From: Lachnospiraceae bacterium UBA3401
GTDB taxonomy: Bacteria; Bacillota; Clostridia; Lachnospirales; Lachnospiraceae
Assembly (NCBI GenBank): GCA_002358575.1
Contig: DEPD01000107.1
Coordinates: forward strand, 1-11,642
Direction of reading: 5' to 3'
Length of the DNA: 11,642 bases
In this document: positions 8,156 through 11,642 of the stretch, piece after piece
Layout of the letters: the number at the start of each line of letters is the position of its first letter
Position numbering within the stretch: position 1 is the stretch's first letter
The notes under the pieces: model-generated
What the model saw: the letters and a program-made list of their open reading frames with translations, nothing else
Database searches by the model: none
What the model was told of the DNA's origin: nothing
Translations under genes and position numbers: made by a program

Positions 8156-8234
8156 TGAGTAGGAAAAACTTCTCTACTCGCCGCCCGACCCGTGTACCGC
8201 TTTTGTGGCTTTTTTCCTCTGCACGGGTTTGGGC
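8156..8234. repeat. stack of hairpins in the operon/transporter intergenic region
   Basis: Between the operon promoter and the transporter terminator lie several inverted repeats. GAGTAG (8156-8161) pairs with CTACTC. GCCC (8183-8186) plus ACCCGTG (8188-8194) pairs with CACGGGT (8222-8228) plus GGGC (8231-8234). A small CCGC-TTTT-GTGG hairpin inside that loop is followed by T6. The block is far more GC-rich than its surroundings and encodes nothing on either strand. It could be a repetitive extragenic palindrome, a plus-strand terminator or a small structured RNA. The sequence does not decide between these. Confidence 0.45.
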
Positions 8235-8236
8235 AT

Positions 8237-8282
8237 AAAAAAGTACACGGCAATGAATTTTTTCATCTTCCATGTACTTTTT
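8237..8282 (-). terminator. intrinsic terminator of the MFS transporter gene
   Basis: AAAAAGTACA (8238-8247) and TGTACTTTTT (8273-8282) form a perfect 10-bp stem. Inside it a second stem ATGAA/TTCAT (8253-8257, 8262-8266) closes on a TTTT loop. Read on the minus strand, the hairpin ends in a run of T's, 26 bp after the transporter stop codon. The A-run on the other side makes it potentially bidirectional. Confidence 0.8.
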
Positions 8283-8307
8283 CTAACACTTTATTTTAAA
8301 AGGATAT

Positions 8308-9603
8308 TTAATTTAATTTTTTTATCTCTCGATTAAAACAGGATAGTGTGCTTACTAAACCTCCGCATATACCAGTGCACAAGAACATTACCGCCATACC
8401 ACTTCCAGTACCAGTTCCTACTATTTTTCCTAGTCCTACAGCAAACATATTCTCTGAATCCATAAAAGGTTCCAGTACATAATCTGCAAGATATCCTCCA
8501 AGTATAATACCAAGTGGGATCGTACTGTACTGGATAGCATTTCTGACTGCAAACACTCGCCCTTGCATAGCTGACGGAATCTTTCGGTATAGTATCGCAT
8601 TCTGATTTGCCATAATAAAAGGTATTGGCAAGCTGGCAGCCAATGCAGCCACCGACCACCAAAAAGTATTTTTTCCAATCGCCATTATCAAATCTCCAAA
8701 CAGAAATGATAATGCCGCCGAAAGATAAATTACTGTTGCTTTATGAGTACTTTCTTTTTTGACAGAAACAATCACACCACCAACAATTCCTCCTATACCC
8801 ATACAAGCATTCACTATTCCAAGTGCAATACTTTCTCCAGAACTTCTCGCCAAAATCATAGGGGACAAAATATTTTCATAAGTCAATCTGGAAAAAAAGT
8901 TAATTAGTGCCATGGTTAGCATTATATATAAAATCCCCTTTTCTCCTCGCAGAAATGCAAATCCCTCTGCTATCCCTGCAAACGGCTTACTATGTTCTCT
9001 ATCTTGAAACTGTTCTGGAATCACAATAAAAAACAGCAGGATACAAAACGCAGCTACAAAGCTTGCCAAATCGATCAGCAGGATAAGTGAAAGCCCTCCT
9101 ATTGAAAAAAGAAAAGCAGACAACATAGGACTAAATACTACAATCAAATTACTAGAGAAGGAATTCATACCACTAATATTTGAAATCTTGTCCTTTGGCA
9201 CAAGCAGCCCTGTCGCCACTGCGGAGGCTGGCTGCTGAAAAGCATTTGTGACTCCAATCACCACATTAATGATATAAATATACCAAACTGCAAGCTGTCC
9301 CGAAAGCAGAACTATCAGTATTGTCAGTGAACCAACTGCTGCAATACTGTCAGACACTAACATAATTATCTTCTTTTTGTGTCTGTCAATAAAATCACCC
9401 ACAAACATGCTTAAAATGACATATGGCACATAATTGCAAAATGACATTAACGAGACAGACATTGCCGATTGGCTCTGCTCATATGCCCATAAAACGAGTG
9501 CAAATCCAGTCATGGAACTGCCAAGACCTGATATACTCTGACTAAACCACAAAAGGATATATTTCCGAAATAAATTTTTTTCATTGAATTTTCTCCATTC
9601 CAT
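8308..9603 (-). CDS. MFS efflux transporter, Mef-like (macrolide-efflux family relative)
   Basis: With the start at ATG 9603 this is a 431-residue, 12-helix major facilitator protein. The start region (MEWRKFNEKNLFRKYILLWF, then SQSISGLGSS) aligns by eye with Mef-type N-termini. Motif A, GDFIDRHKKK, is at 69-78 in the cytosolic loop after helix 2. Further landmarks are NVVIGVTNAFQQPA, a central cytosolic loop rich in charge (PEQFQDREHSKPF), and LGIVNACMGIGGIVGGVIVS. The C-terminus is short and basic. The frame stays open to 9693, but that extension lacks hydrophobic or homologous character and has no ribosome binding site. The chosen ATG also has only a weak AAGA, consistent with translation controlled by the upstream leader. 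Substrate is unknown; drug efflux is inferred from family and leader. It has its own promoter and terminator and is unrelated to the Rhs operon. Confidence 0.92.
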   Translation of the reverse strand: MEWRKFNEKNLFRKYILLWFSQSISGLGSSMTGFALVLWAYEQSQSAMSVSLMSFCNYVPYVILSMFVGDFIDRHKKKIIMLVSDSIAAVGSLTILIVLLSGQLAVWYIYIINVVIGVTNAFQQPASAVATGLLVPKDKISNISGMNSFSSNLIVVFSPMLSAFLFSIGGLSLILLIDLASFVAAFCILLFFIVIPEQFQDREHSKPFAGIAEGFAFLRGEKGILYIMLTMALINFFSRLTYENILSPMILARSSGESIALGIVNACMGIGGIVGGVIVSVKKESTHKATVIYLSAALSFLFGDLIMAIGKNTFWWSVAALAASLPIPFIMANQNAILYRKIPSAMQGRVFAVRNAIQYSTIPLGIILGGYLADYVLEPFMDSENMFAVGLGKIVGTGTGSGMAVMFLCTGICGGLVSTLSCFNREIKKLN

Positions 9604-9727
9604 TCTTAAACGTTTGTTATCGTTGCAGAATAAATCGTACAAAATCCAATGTGGACGATCTTTTTTACCTCTGCACAAATATCGTCCTGTCATCAGACTT
9701 TGTACAGAGTTTTTTGTTTAGAAGAAT
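9601..9727 (-). promoter_or_regulatory. nested inverted repeats, candidate translational attenuator of the MFS gene
   Basis: On the minus-strand RNA three stems nest within each other. Innermost, GGACGAT (9681-9687) pairs with ATCGTCC (9653-9659). Next, GTACAAA (9699-9705) pairs with TTTGTAC (9637-9643). Outermost, ATTCTT-ct-AAAC (9716-9727, leader codons 7-10) pairs with GTTTAAGAAT (9602-9611), which covers the weak ribosome site and the first bases of the transporter ATG. A competing stem, TGCAGAG (9669-9675) with TTCTGCA (9624-9630), could form instead. A ribosome paused in the leader would open the outer stem and expose the start, as known for erm and similar resistance genes. Confidence 0.62.
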
Positions 9728-9745
9728 CACCATACGAAAAAACAT
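9665..9745 (-). CDS. 26-codon leader peptide upstream of the MFS gene
   Basis: A short ORF starts at ATG 9745, only 6 nt after a textbook GGGAGGAGGTG (9752-9762), the strongest ribosome site in this part of the window. It begins MFFRMVILLNKK and ends DDRTIFVQR before TAA at 9665. It is out of frame with the transporter, whose ATG lies 61 nt beyond the stop. Strong translation of a peptide this small just before a poorly ribosome-bound efflux gene is the hallmark of a regulatory leader. The hydrophobic MVILL run spans codons 5-9, next to the RNA segment that pairs with the transporter start. Alternatively, it might be the original N-terminus of a frameshifted gene, but its sequence does not resemble an MFS N-terminus. 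Confidence 0.65.
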   Translation of the reverse strand: MFFRMVILLNKKLCTKSDDRTIFVQR

Positions 9746-9831
9746 ATGTTTCACCTCCTCCCAACAACACACAAAATTAATGCCTACTTACCCCTGATCC
9801 TGTTATAAAATACGAAACAAAGGTTTTTCCT

Positions 9832-9860
9832 ATTTTAAAACAATTCCAAGTAAAATTCAA
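9832..9860 (-). promoter_or_regulatory. sigma-A-type promoter of the leader/MFS transcript
   Basis: On the minus strand, TTGAAT (9855-9860) and TAAAAT (9832-9837) are separated by exactly 17 bp. Transcription would begin near 9825, giving about 80 nt before the leader-peptide ATG at 9745. Confidence 0.6.
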
Positions 9861-9942
9861 TTATGCTTTTCAGACTTGCACAATTTGGACTACCGTTTGG
9901 CGTTACCATTCACGGCCTTGGATCCGCTCATAGTAACGATTT

Positions 9943-9981
9943 GGGGCGATATTCAAAATTTTGCTTCGCAAAAATCGCCCC
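9943..9981. repeat. strong hairpin inside the MITE-like element
   Basis: GGGGCGAT (9943-9950) pairs perfectly with ATCGCCCC (9974-9981). Inside it a second stem TTTTGC/GCAAAA closes on a three-base loop. It overlaps the first base pair of the 31-bp direct repeat. No T-run follows on either strand, so it is not a standard terminator. Confidence 0.6.
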
Positions 9982-10010
9982 TCACTTTTGAATCATGTTC
10001 TCACAGATGC
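9980..10010. repeat. 31-bp direct repeat, copy 1
   Basis: This copy starts CCTCACTTTTGAATC and ends CTCACAGATGC. It is identical to the copy at 10046-10076, and the start-to-start distance is 66 bp. Confidence 0.9.
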
Positions 10011-10045
10011 AGCTTTATCCGTATCCTTCTGTTTTCCGTAAAAGA

Positions 10046-10076
10046 CCTCACTTTTGAATCATGTTCTCACAGATGC
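10046..10076. repeat. 31-bp direct repeat, copy 2
   Basis: It is an exact copy of 9980-10010, and the 35 bp between them is unique in the window. Perfect identity of a non-coding 31-mer points to recent duplication or to a modular repeat element. Confidence 0.9.
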
Positions 10077-10224
10077 GCAGTTCAGTGCATTCCTGCCCCG
10101 TGAATAGTAACCAGTTTGGCTGTCTTTCACGGGTCAGAAATACACACCCCCGACTCATAAAAAGTAATTACAATTCTTTTTTGGCCAATATTGTCTCCTT
10201 AAAAAAGATTTTTACCAAAAAACA

Positions 10225-10395
10225 ATGAATCTTGTCAGCGGAAATGTAGATGAAAAACAATTTCTAAAGGATAATATTAATGGAAAAATACTTGTTTCTA
10301 TGGCTGCCATGCAACCATATTTTAGACACAATCTACCCAGTGTATATTGGAATCGAGAAGGGAAGTTTACTTTCCCTTCTCGCTGTACAAACTAA
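10225..10395 (+). pseudogene. 56-codon orphan ORF, possible gene remnant
   Basis: The only plus-strand ORF here not opposite a better gene starts at ATG 10225 and ends at TAA 10395. It contains a plausible protein-like stretch (NINGKILVSMAAMQPYFRHN, then LPSVYW) but has no ribosome binding site or clear promoter. Its last 14 codons are built from the hairpin at 10354-10382. I do not recognise it. It may be a fragment of a lost gene or chance coding. Confidence 0.25.
10354..10382. terminator. perfect 11-bp hairpin downstream of the small gene at 10436-10789
   Basis: CGAGAAGGGAA (10354-10364) pairs fully with TTCCCTTCTCG (10372-10382) across a 7-nt loop. It lies 54 bp after the minus-strand stop codon at 10436, where a terminator is expected. 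Neither side has a proper T-run, so it would be an atypical terminator or a 3'-end stabilising hairpin. Confidence 0.45.
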
Positions 10396-10435
10396 AATTC
10401 AAATTTCTTATATTTTCCTTTTCCCCAATTGATTT

Positions 10436-10789
10436 TTATAACAGTTCTTCAAATTCTGCAACAATCTCTGATGAAATTCCAGATAATTCCAGTCTTTTGC
10501 AAATATCTTTTGCCAACTGAATCTGTTCCTCAAGCGTTACGATATCCTCATAGGGATAAAAATACATATTGCTTTGAAAATATAAAAAAGCATCTTCATC
10601 ATTTAAGGACAAATTCTTATCATAATCTTCATTCCGTTCTATCACAACATTATTTCTGCCGACCATTATTCTTGTTTGGTTATGTCCACAAAATTTTTTG
10701 CAAAAATCTTTTCGTGTTTTTATTATCTCTATAATATTCTTTTCATCTGCGTTTACAGCAATAAAAAATGATAGAGAAAAATCTTGCAT
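10436..10789 (-). CDS. small cytosolic protein, possible orphan Rhs-toxin immunity protein
   Basis: This 117-residue protein starts at ATG 10789 with AAGGAG (10797-10802) 7 nt upstream, the best ribosome site in the right-hand third, so I regard it as a real expressed gene. It has no signal peptide or membrane segment. It is acidic overall and compact: strands at the N-terminus (FSLSFFIAVNADE), a Cys/His-containing middle (KDFCKKFCGHNQTRIMVGRN), a DEDAFLYFQSNMYFYPYED core and two C-terminal helices (TLEEQIQLAKDICKRLELSG, then SSEIVAEFEELL). Small acidic orphan genes downstream of Rhs 3' ends are usually immunity proteins, and a truncated Rhs end lies about 730 bp upstream. I do not recognise the family with certainty; the immunity role is inferred from context. 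Confidence 0.8.
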   Translation of the reverse strand: MQDFSLSFFIAVNADEKNIIEIIKTRKDFCKKFCGHNQTRIMVGRNNVVIERNEDYDKNLSLNDEDAFLYFQSNMYFYPYEDIVTLEEQIQLAKDICKRLELSGISSEIVAEFEELL

Positions 10790-10839
10790 TGTTAATCTCC
10801 TTCCCTTGCAAGTATCTTTCTATTACTAAATAAAAATGA

Positions 10840-11082
10840 TTAAAATACTCCGCAACTGTCTTCATAAATTCCTCTTATAGTGATAGACTGATATGTATTA
10901 ATACTCACATTATGATTTTTCAACTTACAGTATTCTGAAAGAATTTCTTCAAGCTCTTTTCCCTCTTTATATATTACTGAAAGCTGTTCTGTAGATATCC
11001 ACTGACTAATTCTATGTGCTGTTGTAGCACTATTTCTATGTCTATCCTCATATTTGTCAAATTCAGGAATACTATATATCAA
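10840..11082 (-). CDS. hypothetical protein or 3' fragment, no convincing start
   Basis: The frame is open from just after the TAG at 11116-11118 to TAA at 10840. The first usable start is TTG at 11082 (80 residues), and nothing like AGGAGG precedes it. The pre-start codons read SDDEEHFEIRS, which looks like normal protein and runs on smoothly into LIYSIPEFDKYEDRH. The coding sequence therefore probably once began further up, perhaps at GTGATG around 11106 in a shifted frame, where one extra base would give an in-frame ATG. The rest is polar and helical (STEQLSVIYKEGKELEEILS, then EYCKL). It may be a decayed immunity or toxin-tip fragment. I do not recognise it. Confidence 0.45.
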   Translation of the reverse strand: MIYSIPEFDKYEDRHRNSATTAHRISQWISTEQLSVIYKEGKELEEILSEYCKLKNHNVSINTYQSITIRGIYEDSCGVF

Positions 11083-11115
11083 AGAACGAATTTCAAAATG
11101 CTCTTCGTCATCACT

Positions 11116-11469
11116 CTAGACGACTACATACGCATGTCCCTCTTTACTCCTCTGAATTTCTAATTTTCCTGTAAGTATCTCACCACCCCATTCTTTCTTT
11201 ACATCACATTCTATTTTGATAAGCTGATCCCCTTTTCTTTTAGAAATCTGGTAATAAAAATATCTGTTATTGGAATCCTTAACCACCAATATATCTGCCT
11301 CCTCCGCTGCCGAAAAAACAATTCCATATTCCATAAAATCCGCGGTAGACTCATCAATATGATTGCGCAAATAATCGATAAACTCCTTCTCTGAAAATGT
11401 TCTACTATATGTAGATATCAGAATATGTACTACAATCCCAATTAAAACAAGAATCAAACCTATAACCAA
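11116..11469 (-). CDS. small membrane-anchored hypothetical protein, native start apparently lost
   Basis: From TTG 11469 the frame gives 117 residues: one N-terminal membrane helix (VIGLILVLIGIVVHILI) followed by a soluble alpha/beta domain (EKEFIDYLRNHIDESTADF, then ILVVKDSNNRYFYYQISKRK). No ribosome site precedes this TTG. The in-frame codons upstream read EKVDCRKYNIKKL, an ideal basic N-terminal flank for the helix, and an ATG at 11507 sits one base out of frame beside a run of five A's. With six A's the protein would start MKKVDCRKYNIKK and be 130 residues long. I therefore suspect a one-base deletion or phase-variable start. It lies directly after the truncated Rhs end, where immunity genes sit. 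A membrane-anchored immunity role is possible but unproven. Confidence 0.5.
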   Translation of the reverse strand: MVIGLILVLIGIVVHILISTYSRTFSEKEFIDYLRNHIDESTADFMEYGIVFSAAEEADILVVKDSNNRYFYYQISKRKGDQLIKIECDVKKEWGGEILTGKLEIQRSKEGHAYVVV

Positions 11470-11516
11470 TTTTTTAATATTATATTTTCTACAATCTACT
11501 TTTTCATAAATCTACT

Positions 11517-11642
11517 TTATATTCTTTTCTCTCCTGCCTTGGCATATTCCTTTGGGCGAATCACCTTTATCAACTGCCCATCAGAATCATAAAACTGCCT
11601 TGTAACGCTTCCATCACGTTTCGTGCGTTTTATCTCACGGTT
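11517..11642 (-). pseudogene. 3' end of a second Rhs gene, truncated (partial at window edge)
   Basis: The frame enters from the right edge and ends at TAA 11517, giving 41 residues. They are typical Rhs sequence: KRTKRDGSVTRQFYDSDGQL, then IKVIRPKEYAKAGEKRI and stop. In intact Rhs proteins an 'I-RPxEY' segment of this kind would be expected to lead into further YD repeats and then the core end. Stopping here implies a broken core with no toxin tip. It is separate from the Rhs gene at 1-3111, which begins with its own VgrG domain. The small genes that follow it on the same strand resemble the immunity cassettes left behind when Rhs tips are replaced. Confidence 0.7.

Larger units (their letters stand above)
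9902..10111. repeat. MITE-like intergenic element with terminal inverted repeats
   Basis: GTTACCATTCACGG at 9902-9915 and CCGTGAATAGTAAC at 10098-10111 are inverted copies that match at 13 of 14 positions. They bound about 210 bp of non-coding DNA. A third, diverged copy (CCGCTCATAGTAAC, 9924-9937) lies just inside the left end. Inside are a strong hairpin (9943-9981) and a 31-bp direct duplication (9980-10010 and 10046-10076). The size, inverted ends and lack of coding fit a miniature inverted-repeat or other mobile non-autonomous repeat. I cannot identify a target-site duplication. Confidence 0.5.

Noticed and set aside
8333..8678. Minus-strand ORFs of 80 and 109 codons in other frames
   Set aside because: They overlap the MFS gene on the same strand and are rich in Tyr, Cys and Trp, typical of out-of-frame translation of a membrane protein.
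9604..9693. 30-residue N-terminal extension of the MFS protein to an ATG at 9693
   Set aside because: The extension is not hydrophobic, does not resemble MFS N-termini, has no ribosome site, and lies inside the leader ORF and hairpin.
9980..10076. Two 31-bp repeats with a 35-bp spacer, resembling a minimal CRISPR array
   Set aside because: There are only two copies and no third degenerate unit. The repeat lacks a CRISPR-like palindrome, no cas genes are near, and the copies sit inside a larger inverted-repeat element that explains them better.
11116..11118. TAG read-through or pyrrolysine decoding between the two in-frame ORFs
   Set aside because: There is no sign of a read-through context, and decay of an orphan cassette is simpler given the second damaged start nearby.

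Overview
The window looks like chromosomal accessory DNA from a low-GC, Gram-positive Firmicute, most likely a Clostridia/Lachnospiraceae-type gut anaerobe. This is inferred from the AT-rich intergenic DNA, near-consensus AGGAGG ribosome binding sites in front of most genes, sigma-A-type promoters, and the protein families present. Almost every credible gene is on the minus strand, so the window reads from right to left.

Region 1 (about 8043 down to 1) is one tight operon behind a TTGACA/TACAAT promoter. In transcription order it encodes: a phage-structural-like protein of unknown function (7179-7958); a DUF4280 PAAR-like spike tip (6821-7138); a protein that I read as a DUF1795/DcrB-fold chaperone of the EagR type (6135-6800); a VgrG-like spike with gp27-like, OB-fold and beta-prism parts (4723-6138); a pentapeptide-repeat protein (3625-4713); a small protein resembling the Imm11/DUF1629 group (3108-3638); and a giant VgrG-Rhs fusion (3111 to beyond the left edge) whose toxic C-terminus lies outside the window. 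Together they look like a cargo and spike module for a contractile injection system. No sheath, tube or ATPase genes are present, so the delivery machine must be elsewhere or the module is an orphan.

Region 2 (8044-8307) is non-coding. It holds a clear terminator for the gene to its right and a stack of GC-rich hairpins of unknown role.

Region 3 (8308-9860) is a Mef-like MFS efflux gene. It is preceded by a promoter, a strong ribosome binding site, a 26-codon leader ORF and a nested inverted-repeat structure that can bury the transporter start codon. This is the layout of ribosome-stalling translational attenuation.

Region 4 (9861-10435) is non-coding. It contains a MITE-like repeat element of about 210 bp with near-perfect terminal inverted repeats and an internal 31-bp duplication, then a 56-codon orphan ORF and a strong hairpin.

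Region 5 (10436-11642) is AT-rich and looks like a decayed Rhs tip: the truncated 3' end of a second Rhs gene, a membrane-anchored small protein whose ATG start seems lost to a one-base deletion in an A-run, an in-frame downstream ORF separated from it only by TAG, and one intact small gene with an excellent ribosome binding site that may be an orphan immunity gene.
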